From contig CM049308.1 in the NCBI GenBank assembly GCA_026874595.1, positions 44,339,327-44,403,326 on the forward strand: a stretch of 64,000 nt of DNA, in the 5' to 3' direction. The first letter of the stretch is position 1, and each line of letters opens with the position of its first letter. Positions 53,356 to 64,000 of the stretch are shown here, piece by piece. The stretch comes from Sipunculus nudus. Its lineage: Eukaryota > Annelida > Sipuncula > Golfingiida > Sipunculidae. The position numbers were made by a program, and so were the translations under genes. The notes below the pieces were generated by a model, which saw only the letters and a program-made list of their open reading frames with translations, had not been told where the DNA came from and did no database searches.

Positions 53356-53977
53356 ATGTTTAATAGCAACAGAAAAAGTGAGAACAGACAACATGTTCCT
53401 GGGGCCGCTGCCGCTGCTTCTGCTGCTGTTCCTCCTGCTTCTGTACCTGAGATCAAGAAGAGAAAACTAGAACATGTTCCAAATGCAGAAGGTCCACCAA
53501 ACGAATGTGTGGCTGCAAGCAAAGTATTCCTTGGTGGGGGAGAAGGTTCACATTGGTATGCCACACCTTACGGCCTGGACACTAAAATCGCAGTGCGGGT
53601 TGACGGCCAACCTTCTGAAGAGAAATGTATCGTGCTGACGCTTGAAGAAATCACCAAACTGTCCAACCACATCACGGCCATAAACAGCTCGTTAAATGAA
53701 CTGTTTCACGACCGCAACAAAGAATACCGCCTCACTCTCTCACCCGGTGATCCGTCAGATCCCAAGGAAAGCCAGCAGTAACTGGAGAAACATTGTGAAT
53801 ATACGTGAATGGTACTACACCAAGCAAGGCCAAAGGAGACCCTGCAAGAAAGGAGCTGCCTTGTATTTCGACGTATGGAAAAACGTGCTGTGCAAAATGG
53901 AAGATATCATGGCAATGTCCTGCGCATTCTTGTGTGATGAAGATCATCAAAACTACCAAGCCTTGAAGGTGAAGTGA
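53356..53977 (+). pseudogene. PC4-like gene, unit 3
   Basis: First 141 codons open (53356-53781), including AVRVDGQPSEEKCIVLTLEE, because the 11-base deletion is absent. The C-terminal PC4-like part (IREWYYTKQGQRRPCKKG) remains in another frame ending at 53977. Confidence 0.65.
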
Positions 53978-54126
53978 CCGTTGGACAAACGCGAGAGGTG
54001 CTCAAATCCTACACTTGAAAAAGTTCTCCACGGGTAAATGAACACATAATGTATGTATATGTAGCTTGCGCCATGGCTAACATATATAAATGTATGAAAT
54101 TACTTTTAAAGTGATCAGTAGGAAAC

Positions 54127-55773
54127 ATGGTCGACGCAGCGACGGATATCGTACAGCAGACGGCCCTCTTTGCGGGGGGCACGAAGCAACATTCGGTGAC
54201 ACAAGGACGGTGGGTGAAAGTAGACCCGCTGACGCCTTCGTACAAAACCGGGGGTCCTGTGGAATTTTTTATCAGTGGGAAATCAACTGAGTACGTCAAT
54301 TTGGCCAACACGATGCTGGTGGTGAAATTGGGGATTTTTACAGCAGCAGGTGACCCATGTCAAAAGATAACTGAGGAATACATTTCTCCTGTCAACAATA
54401 TCATCCACAGCATCTGGCGTCAGATAAACATAGAGCTCAACGGGACGGAAATCAACACCCAGGACAACATGTATTCATACAGGGCGTACCTGGAAAACCT
54501 TTTGTCTTACAACAAGGAATTTAAAAAGACCGGGCTGTCAGGGATGACTGGGTGGTTCAAAGACACCCCTAGCCATTTCAATGACATTCCTGCAGAGATG
54601 AAGAAAGACACAGCGTACGAAGAAACGATTAAAGGTGTCAAATCAAGCGACTCTGGAGCAAACAAAAGCATGTACGCTTGGAGGAGAACACCTGAACAAA
54701 AAGATACAGATCTATCATCTAACTCTGCAAGTGCGGATGTGAAAGCGATGTCTGGGGATTGGCGTACGTACCCAAAAAGGTTTTTCAGCAAAGATTCTGA
54801 TTTAAAAATAGCATACTTCATCCCGAGCGCTTTGGGAAAATTGGGGATAAGGGGGGGGGGGGGGGGACTAAACAATCAATTTTGACGGCTGCGCTGGGAA
54901 AAAACTACGGGGCGCTGAACAGGTTTTTGCAATTTTTTCCCAATAACAATCTTATGTGTGACAACACGGAAACTTCACAGGAGATTACTTTCAAAGCCCC
55001 TCTACACAGCGATATCACGGGACAGAAAAAGTTTTTTAATAAACGGGGTAGACATTAAAATACTGATGGATTTTCATGACATGTCTGAATTTGCAATTAT
55101 TCAAAAAAAGGAAGCCCAGAACGTGCTGAAAGTCACGCAGATGTATTTAGATGTACGGAAAGTCACACCCTCCGATGTGTTTCGGCGCTCGGTGGAAGCC
55201 AACCTGGCCCCACACATGCCGATACGTTATCCACTGAAACACGCTTTCTTGCGCACTTACGACCTGCCAGTCAGTGGTACCCAGGCCTCATTGACCAACA
55301 TGTTGCAAGGGCAGATGCCCAGGCGTATGGTTTTCGGGTTCGTGGAAAGTAAAGCCTTGAGTGGAGACAAAGAAAAAAACCCGTACGAGTTCAAACACCT
55401 GGGCGTCAATTATGTACAGGTGTATATGAACGGGTATCCGGTGCCGGCCTTCCCTTACGAAATGAAATGGGACAGGGATTGGAAACGGGAATACATTGAC
55501 GGGCTGAACGGGATCGGTACAGTGCGAGGTGCCACCGGGGTGAACTTGTCTTACCAAGATTACAGGAGATGATACTCTTTTTTCGCTGTTGATTTCTCGC
55601 CCACCCTGGCCAGTGACGAAAAGTATATCCAAGACCCTACCGTGGGAGTTTTAAGGTTGGAACTTAAGTTCGACAATGAAATAACCGAACAACACACCAT
55701 TGTTGTGTATTATGAAATGGACGGGGAAATTACTATAGGCCAATCACGCCAAGTTCTGAAATCATTCACATAA
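54127..55773 (+). pseudogene. MCP2, unit 4
   Basis: The N-part is open to 54885 and lacks the unit 3 TTA-to-TGA change. The C-part has the TGA at 55570-55572 shared with unit 3. Confidence 0.75.
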
Positions 55774-55848
55774 AATAACAACACACCATATACAAATGAC
55801 ACACTTTAATAATTACAAACAGCATCAAAAATACATTGGGGGATCCTG

Positions 55849-57373
55849 TCAGAGGGGGTTTCCACCCTCCGCTTCCATAACAATGGCGTAGTCGGACTCC
55901 GGTATCTCGAGCCAGTCCCTTGGGTACCTACTTAAAATCACTTCGTCCGTATCATACCGTACAGGCACGGTTTCACCGCACCCCGTTTTCATTTTCCATG
56001 TGATGGCCCCGCAAGCGCTGACGACGTCGTTTTTGCTGTTGTTGTGTTTTTCAAACACGCCCAAAAGCGGCAAAGTGTTGTTATATTCACACTGCCTATC
56101 TTCATTTTCCAAAAGGCTTCCCCTCACCAGAGGGTACACAACCGACATTGGAAAGTTACCCACATAACAAAACACACCTCGGTCCGTGCCTTCAATTTGA
56201 CCCCACACCAATCTGAGCTCTCTTTGCAGTTGCATCTGTGCCATGAGCGGGAATGGCGCAGCAGAAAAATAACGTTGAAACGCACATTGCATTTGATTGA
56301 AATCCGGCAGAAAGCAGTCAGCTGCCAACTGTTGCAAACAAGGCACCTCTCCCTTACTCATCAGCGGGTGGGCAAACGAACGGTCTTTATCGACGTTCCT
56401 CAGTAGCAGTTGGTGGAACGCGACGGTGTGTAGTTTTTGGGTTTTATCGTAATGCTCGTAAAGCAATTTCCACAGCTGGAACGTAGGGATATCCAGCGGT
56501 CTTACGGGTTCAGCGATACCAGTCACTTTGACTTTCTTGTGCAGATGTTTCACCGATAACCATCCGTAGGTGCACGGGGCGTACTTGCTTTCAACTGGCA
56601 TCAGTTTCAGTGCTTCAGTGATGCTGTCGTCCAAGTGACAAACTCTACTGTCCCAGTTGGCGTGACTGTATGTGGCCGTGGGCAAAACTGCAGCAGGGTT
56701 GGGGAAAACACCGGTGATAGGGAAATCTGCAGCTTCCATTCTGTAAAAGACGCATTTGCTCTGCCCCATCACTGGGTAAATACGGGTCCTGTTCGCCCAG
56801 ATGTACCAGGTGAAAGGCAGCGGATTGCTTCGGTGCAAATAGTCTATGAAGTAAGGCCCTTCGAAATACTTTTGGATTTTGTTAGGCAAACTGTGGAAGG
56901 GTACGAATGGAGTGTTACTCTCCTCAATCTCAGGGACCTTCTTGGTCTTGTCTGAAAGGTTCATTTTTAAGCACTGCGTGGCTTCACACAAACTGAAAGG
57001 TGTAGCACGCATCATCATTTGAAACTGCAACTGGGTCACGTGACGGCTATGGGCCAACAGCATCGACACGAGGCAAGACCAAGCGTTGTAGCACGAGGTG
57101 CACTTTTTCCAGGTCGTAGAACGATTTTTCAATTTTCACCACTTTTTTCCCGAGCTGAGGGAAAATGTATACGGGCCGCTTCGTTATCTGGGCAGGTGGA
57201 ATCACTTGCCTCGGGAACATAGTGCCAGAATACTGCTGGCAGTCGGCTTTTACTGAGCCATGACGGGGCGAATGGTATGGTGTATCTGACCAAACGTTTT
57301 TCAGGTAACCGTCCCAAATTTCACATTTGTTCGTGTTTCGCCACATTTTTTGGAGATAAAGTTGATTATTCAT
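55849..57373 (-). pseudogene. Leftward unknown gene, unit 4
   Basis: Main part intact (55849-57132). Same N-part variants as unit 3. Confidence 0.55.
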
Positions 57374-57617
57374 CACTCAAGTTCACCTTTATAAGACATT
57401 GGGCCTATCTCATTTGCAGGTCGGGTCCATTGTATCACCCCTACACAGTTTTTCCGTATCACTTCCGGTTAGAGTTTTTATTTTTCCGCGCGACTTCCGG
57501 TTTGACAAGTACAAATAAGAAGGGTCCTATGAGGCTCACTCACACTTCAAGCCAGCCCAGCTAGTCATTAGTTTCCACTTTCGCATTCACACCGATAGCA
57601 GATAACAAATTGCCACT

Positions 57618-58239
57618 ATGTTTAATAGCAACAGAAAAAGTGAGAACAGACAACATGTTCCTGGGGCCGCTGCCGCTGCTTCTGCTGCTGTTCCTCCTGC
57701 TTCTGTACCTGAGATCAAGAAGAGAAAACTAGAACATGTTCCAAATGCAGAAGGTCCACCAAACGAATGTGTGGCTGCAAGCAAAGTATTCCTTGGTGGG
57801 GGAGAAGGTTCACATTGGTATGCCACACCTTACGGCCTGGACACTAAAATCGCAGTGCGGGTTGACGGCCAACCTTCTGAAGAGAAATGTATCGTGCTGA
57901 CGCTTGAAGAAATCACCAAACTGTCCAACCACATCACGGCCATAAACAGCTCGTTAAATGAACTGTTTCACGACCGCAACAAAGAATACCGCCTCACTCT
58001 CTCACCCGGTGATCCGTCAGATCCCAAGGAAAGCCAGCAGTAACTGGAGAAACATTGTGAATATACGTGAATGGTACTACACCAAGCAAGGCCAAAGGAG
58101 ACCCTGCAAGAAAGGAGCTGCCTTGTATTTCGACGTATGGAAAAACGTGCTGTGCAAAATGGAAGATATCATGGCAATGTCCTGCGCATTCTTGTGTGAT
58201 GAAGATCATCAAAACTACCAAGCCTTGAAGGTGAAGTGA
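57618..58239 (+). pseudogene. PC4-like gene, unit 4
   Basis: As unit 3: 141 codons open (57618-58043), PC4-like C-part out of frame, 3' end supplied by the junction. Confidence 0.65.
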
Positions 58240-58388
58240 CCGTTGGACAAACGCGAGAGGTGCTCAAATCCTACACTTGAAAAAGTTCTCCACGGGTAAA
58301 TGAACACATAATGTATGTATATGTAGCTTGCGCCATGGCTAACATATATAAATGTATGAAATTACTTTTAAAGTGATCAGTAGGAAAC

Positions 58389-60037
58389 ATGGTCGACGCA
58401 GCGACGGATATCGTACAGCAGACGGCCCTCTTTGCGGGGGGCACGAAGCAACATTCGGTGACACAAGGACGGTGGGTGAAAGTAGACCCGCTGACGCCTT
58501 CGTACAAAACCGGGGGTCCTGTGGAATTTTTTATCAGTGGGAAATCAACTGAGTACGTCAATTTGGCCAACACGATGCTGGTGGTGAAATTGGGGATTTT
58601 TACAGCAGCAGGTGACCCATGTCAAAAGATAACTGAGGAATACATTTCTCCTGTCAACAATATCATCCACAGCATCTGGCGTCAGATAAACATAGAGCTC
58701 AACGGGACGGAAATCAACACCCAGGACAACATGTATTCATACAGGGCGTACCTGGAAAACCTTTTGTCTTACAACAAGGAATTTAAAAAGACCGGGCTGT
58801 CAGGGATGACTGGGTGGTTCAAAGACACCCCTAGCCATTTCAATGACATTCCTGCAGAGATGAAAAAGACACAGCGTACGAAGAAACGATTAAAGGTGTC
58901 AAATCAAGCGACTCTGGAGCAAACAAAAGCATGTACGCTTGGAGGAGAACACCTGAACAAAAAGATACAGATCTATCATCTAACTCTGCAAGTGCGGATG
59001 TGAAAGCGATGTCTGGGGATTGGCGTACGTACCCAAAAAGGTTTTTCAGCAAAGATTCTGATTTAAAAATAGCATACTTCATCCCGAGCGCTTTGGGAAA
59101 ATTGGGGATAAGGGGGGGGGGGGGGGGGGGACTAAACAATCAATTTTGACGGCTGCGCTGGGAAAAAACTACGGGGCGCTGAACAGGTTTTTGCAATTTT
59201 TTCCCAATAACAATCTTATGTGTGACAACACGGAAACTTCACAGGAGATTACTTTCAAAGCCCCTCTACACAGCGATATCACGGGACAGAAAAAGTTTTT
59301 TAATAAACGGGGTAGACATTAAAATACTGATGGATTTTCATGACATGTCTGAATTTGCAATTATTCAAAAAAAGGAAGCCCAGAACGTGCTGAAAGTCAC
59401 GCAGATGTATTTAGATGTACGGAAAGTCACACCCTCCGATGTGTTTCGGCGCTCGGTGGAAGCCAACCTGGCCCCACACATGCCGATACGTTATCCACTG
59501 AAACACGCTTTCTTGCGCACTTACGACCTGCCAGTCAGTGGTACCCAGGCCTCATTGACCAACATGTTGCAAGGGCAGATGCCCAGGCGTATGGTTTTCG
59601 GGTTCGTGGAAAGTAAAGCCTTGAGTGGAGACAAAGAAAAAAACCCGTACGAGTTCAAACACCTGGGCGTCAATTATGTACAGGTGTATATGAACGGGTA
59701 TCCGGTGCCGGCCTTCCCTTACGAAATGAAATGGGACAGGGATTGGAAACGGGAATACATTGACGGGCTGAACGGGATCGGTACAGTGCGAGGTGCCACC
59801 GGGGTGAACTTGTCTTACCAAGATTACAGGAGAGGATACTCTTTTTTCGCTGTTGATTTCTCGCCCACCCTGGCCAGTGACGAAAAGTATATCCAAGACC
59901 CTACCGTGGGAGTTTTAAGGTTGGAACTTAAGTTCGACATTGAAATAACCGAACAACACACCATTGTTGTGTATTATGAAATGGACGGGGAAATTACTAT
60001 AGGCCAATCACGCCAAGTTCTGAAATCATTCACATAA
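58389..60037 (+). pseudogene. MCP2, unit 5
   Basis: One-base deletion near 58864 (GAAGAAAGAC to GAAAAAGAC) ends the N-frame at 59003, 50 residues early. C-part fully open (to 60037), without the unit 3/4 nonsense codon, with a private Asn to Ile in KFDIEITEQ. Confidence 0.75.
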
Positions 60038-60112
60038 AATAACAACACACCATATACAAATGACACACTTTAATAATTACAAACAGCATCAAAAATACAT
60101 TGGGGGATCCTG

Positions 60113-61637
60113 TCAGAGGGGGTTTCCACCCTCCGCTTCCATAACAATGGCGTAGTCGGACTCCGGTATCTCGAGCCAGTCCCTTGGGTACCTACTTAAA
60201 ATCACTTCGTCCGTATCATACCGTACAGGCACGGTTTCACCGCACCCCGTTTTCATTTAACATGTGATGGCCCCGCAAGCGCTGACGACGTCGTTTTTGC
60301 TGTTGTTGTGTTTTTCAAACACGCCCAAAAGCGGCAAAGTGTTGTTATATTCACACTGCCTATCTTCATTTTCCAAAAGGCTTCCCCTCACCAGAGGGTA
60401 CACAACCGACATTGGAAAGTTACCCACATAACAAAACACACCTCGGTCCGTGCCTTCAATTTGACCCCACACCAATCTGAGCTCTCTTTGCAGTTGCATC
60501 TGTGCCATGAGCGGGAATGGCGCAGCAGAAAAATAACGTTGAAACGCACATTGCATTTGATTGAAATCCGGCAGAAAGCAGTCAGCTGCCAACTGTTGCA
60601 AACAAGGCACCTCTCCCTTACTCATCAGCGGGTGGGCAAACGAACGGTCTTTATCGACGTTCCTCAGTAGCAGTTGGTGGAACGCGACGGTGTGTAGTTT
60701 TTGGGTTTTATCGTAATGCTCGTAAAGCAATTTCCACAGCTGGAACGTAGGGATATCCAGCGGTCTTACGGGTTCAGCGATACCAGTCACTTTGACTTTC
60801 TTGTGCAGATGTTTCACCGATAACCATCCGTAGGTGCACGGGGCGTACTTGCTTTCAACTGGCATCAGTTTCAGTGCTTCAGTGATGCTGTCGTCCAAGT
60901 GACAAACTCTACTGTCCCAGTTGGCGTGACTGTATGTGGCCGTGGGCAAAACTGCAGCAGGGTTGGGGAAAACACCGGTGATAGGGAAATCTGCAGCTTC
61001 CATTCTGTAAAAGACGCATTTGCTCTGCCCCATCACTGGGTAAATACGGGTCCTGTTCGCCCAGATGTACCAGGTGAAAGGCAGCGGATTGCTTCGGTGC
61101 AAATAGTCTATGAAGTAAGGCCCTTCGAAATACTTTTGGATTTTGTTAGGCAAACTGTGGAAGGGTACGAATGGAGTGTTACTCTCCTCAATCTCAGGGA
61201 CCTTCTTGGTCTTGTCTGAAAGGTTCATTTTTAAACACTGCGTGGCTTCACACAAACTGAAAGGTGTAGCACGCATCATCATTTGAAACTGCAACTGGGT
61301 CACGTGACGGCTATGGGCCAACAGCATCGACACGAGGCAAGACCAAGCGTTGTAGCACGAGGTGCACTTTTTCCAGGTCGTAGAACGATTTTTCAATTTT
61401 CACCACTTTTTTCCCGAGCTGAGGGAAAATGTATACGGGCCGCTTCGTTATCTGGGCAGGTGGAATCACTTGCCTCGGGAACATAGTGCCAGAATACTGC
61501 TGGCAGTCGGCTTTTACTGAGCCATGACGGGGCGAATGGTATGGTGTATCTGACCAAACGTTTTTCAGGTAACCGTCCCAAATTTCACATTTGTTCGTGT
61601 TTCGCCACATTTTTTGGAGATAAAGTTGATTATTCAT
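60113..61637 (-). pseudogene. Leftward unknown gene, unit 5
   Basis: Private two-base change near 60258 (TTTTCC to TTTAAC) creates a stop that removes the last 48 codons, leaving 379. Otherwise as units 3-4. Confidence 0.55.
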
Positions 61638-61881
61638 CACTCAAGTTCACCTTTATAAGACATTGGGCCTATCTCATTTGCAGGTCGGGTCCATTGTATC
61701 ACCCCTACACAGTTTTTCCGTATCACTTCCGGTTAGAGTTTTTATTTTTCCGCGCGACTTCCGGTTTGACAAGTACAAATAAGAAGGGTCCTATGAGGCT
61801 CACTCACACTTCAAGCCAGCCCAGCTAGTCATTAGTTTCCACTTTCGCATTCACACCGATAGCAGATAACAAATTGCCACT

Positions 61882-62503
61882 ATGTTTAATAGCAACAGAA
61901 AAAGTGAGAACAGACAACATGTTCCTGGGGCCGCTGCCGCTGCTTCTGCTGCTGTTCCTCCTGCTTCTGTACCTGAGATCAAGAAGAGAAAACTAGAACA
62001 TGTTCCAAATGCAGAAGGTCCACCAAACGAATGTGTGGCTGCAAGCAAAGTATTCCTTGGTGGGGGAGAAGGTTCACATTGGTATGCCACACCTTACGGC
62101 CTGGACACTAAAATCGCAGTGCGGGTTGACGGCCAACCTTCTGAAGAGAAATGTATCGTGCTGACGCTTGAAGAAATCACCAAACTGTCCAACCACATCA
62201 CGGCCATAAACAGCTCGTTAAATGAACTGTTTCACGACCGCAACAAAGAATACCGCCTCACTCTCTCACCCGGTGATCCGTCAGATCCCAAGGAAAGCCA
62301 GCAGTAACTGGAGAAACATTGTGAATATACGTGAATGGTACTACACCAAGCAAGGCCAAAGGAGACCCTGCAAGAAAGGAGCTGCCTTGTATTTCGACGT
62401 ATGGAAAAACGTGCTGTGCAAAATGGAAGATATCATGGCAATGTCCTGCGCATTCTTGTGTGATGAAGATCATCAAAACTACCAAGCCTTGAAGGTGAAG
62501 TGA
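61882..62503 (+). pseudogene. PC4-like gene, unit 5
   Basis: 141 codons open (61882-62307), as in units 3 and 4; PC4-like C-part to 62503 in the other frame. Confidence 0.65.
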
Positions 62504-64000
62504 CCGTTGGACAAACGCGAGAGGTGCTCAAATCCTACACTTGAAAAAGTTCTCCACGGGTAAATGAACACATAATGTATGTATATGTAGCTTGCGCCAT
62601 GGCTAACATATATAAATGTATGAAATTACTTTTAAAGTGATCAGTAGGAAACATGGTCGACGCAGCGACGGATATCGTACAGCAGACGGCCCTCTTTGCG
62701 GGGGGCACGAAGCAACATTCGGTGACACAAGGACGGTGGGTGAAAGTAGACCCGCTGACGCCTTCGTACAAAACCGGGGGTCCTGTGGAATTTTTTATCA
62801 GTGGGAAATCAACTGAGTACGTCAATTTGGCCAACACGATGCTGGTGGTGAAATTGGGGATTTTTACAGCAGCAGGTGACCCATGTCAAAAGATAACTGA
62901 GGAATACATTTCTCCTGTCAACAATATCATCCACAGCATCTGGCGTCAGATAAACATAGAGCTCAACGGGACGGAAATCAACACCCAGGACAACATGTAT
63001 TCATACAGGGCGTACCTGGAAAACCTTTTGTCTTACAACAAGGAATTTAAAAAGACCGGGCTGTCAGGGATGACTGGGTGGTTCAAAGACACCCCTAGCC
63101 ATTTCAATGACATTCCTGCAGAGATGAAAAAGACACAGCGTACGAAGAAACGATTAAAGGTGTCAAATCAAGCGACTCTGGAGCAAACAAAAGCATGTAC
63201 GCTTGGAGGAGAACACCTGAACAAAAAGATACAGATCTATCATCTAACTCTGCAAGTGCGGATGTGAAAGCGATGTCTGGGGATTGGCGTACGTACCCAA
63301 AAAGGTTTTTCAGCAAAGATTCTGATTTAAAAATAGCATACTTCATCCCGAGCGCTTTGGGAAAATTGGGGATAAGGGGGGGGGGGGGGGGGGGGGGACT
63401 AAACAATCAATTTTGACGGCTGCGCTGGGAAAAAACTACGGGGCGCTGAACAGGTTTTTGCAATTTTTTCCCAATAACAATCTTATGTGTGACAACACGG
63501 AAACTTCACAGGAGATTACTTTCAAAGCCCCTCTACACAGCGATATCACGGGACAGAAAAAGTTTTTTAATAAACGGGGTAGACATTAAAATACTGATGG
63601 ATTTTCATGACATGTCTGAATTTGCAATTATTCAAAAAAAGGAAGCCCAGAACGTGCTGAAAGTCACGCAGATGTATTTAGATGTACGGAAAGTCACACC
63701 CTCCGATGTGTTTCGGCGCTCGGTGGAAGCCAACCTGGCCCCACACATGCCGATACGTTATCCACTGAAACACGCTTTCTTGCGCACTTACGACCTGCCA
63801 GTCAGTGGTACCCAGGCCTCATTGACCAACATGTTGCAAGGGCAGATGCCCAGGCGTATGGTTTTCGGGTTCGTGGAAAGTAAAGCCTTGAGTGGAGACA
63901 AAGAAAAAAACCCGTACGAGTTCAAACACCTGGGCGTCAATTATGTACAGGTGTATATGAACGGGTATCCGGTGCCGGCCTTCCCTTACGAAATGAAATG
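62494..64000. repeat. Tandem array, unit 6 (cut by window edge)
   Basis: The first 1507 bases of another unit. The array therefore continues past the window and the copy number here is a minimum. Confidence 0.97.
62653..64000 (+). pseudogene. MCP2, unit 6 (partial)
   Basis: Carries the one-base deletion shared with unit 5 (N-frame ends at 63267) and the longest G tract, 22 (63376-63397). The C-part is open to the window edge. Confidence 0.75.

Larger units (their letters stand above)
49706..53967. repeat. Tandem array, unit 3
   Basis: 4262 bases. First unit with the undeleted PC4-like segment (CGGGTTGACGG present near 53597). G tract 15 (50590-50604). Confidence 0.97.
53968..58229. repeat. 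Tandem array, unit 4
   Basis: 4262 bases, G tract 16 (54851-54866). Very close to unit 3, with which it shares the C-part nonsense codon in MCP2. Confidence 0.97.
58230..62493. repeat. Tandem array, unit 5
   Basis: 4264 bases, G tract 19 (59112-59130). Shares with unit 6 a one-base deletion in the MCP2 N-part. Confidence 0.97.

Noticed and set aside
41205-64000. Array as ribosomal DNA or another housekeeping gene cluster
   Set aside because: Units code for capsid-like proteins and contain no rRNA-like sequence.

Overview
The window reads as genomic DNA of a eukaryotic, probably marine invertebrate animal (dispersed repeats and transposons of a kind I associate with molluscs and other marine invertebrates; this species guess is from memory and weak). 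The left third is repeat-rich host DNA. The right two thirds (about 24.3-64 kb) are a decaying integrated Polinton/adintovirus-like DNA virus that ends in a recent tandem array.

Region by region. 1-7050: a satellite with mixed ~101-bp and ~138-bp units, each with a 9-bp-arm palindrome, split by a decayed non-LTR retrotransposon (about 1219-4886, minus strand). 7051-8180: dispersed repeats. 8218-14400: a broken autonomous Helitron (repeat-rich N-terminus, HUH Rep, PIF1-type helicase, C-terminal endonuclease-like domain). 14.9-16.9 kb: a LINE reverse-transcriptase fragment interrupted by a 1564-bp hAT-type non-autonomous transposon with a perfect 8-bp target-site duplication. 18.2-20.7 kb: an unrecognised, apparently spliced gene with a TATA box and a poly(A) signal. 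21.4-23.0 kb: repeated host dispersed units. 23.09-23.42 kb: a dense cluster of transcription-factor-like motifs, including a 76-bp tandem repeat that carries a CTCF-like core in each unit.

Virus-like element. Two leftward genes (24.3-27.3 kb) diverge from a protein-primed-type family B DNA polymerase (27536-31354, broken). An FtsK/HerA-type packaging ATPase (31452-32072, intact) follows, then a stop-start-overlapping chain of large unknown genes (32072-35509), the C-terminal part of a retroviral-type integrase (36105-36838), small membrane and very basic proteins (36858-38775), a long disordered-plus-helical protein, and an F54H12.2-like major capsid protein (MCP1) fused onto that protein by a deletion. 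From 41205 to the window edge a 4.25-4.26 kb module is repeated five times plus a partial sixth. Each unit carries a second capsid paralogue (MCP2), a leftward ~510-codon unknown gene and a PC4-like gene. Every MCP2 copy is broken, at the same homopolymers and at private sites, so the amplification happened after inactivation.

Together the polymerase, integrase, packaging ATPase, capsid genes and basic core-like proteins make a replication, integration and virion-assembly set. Short TATA-to-ATG spacings (35-54 nt) recur in front of several genes, and NRF1-like and ETS-like host motifs sit in the intergenic promoters. All calls come from reading the sequence; no database search was run.
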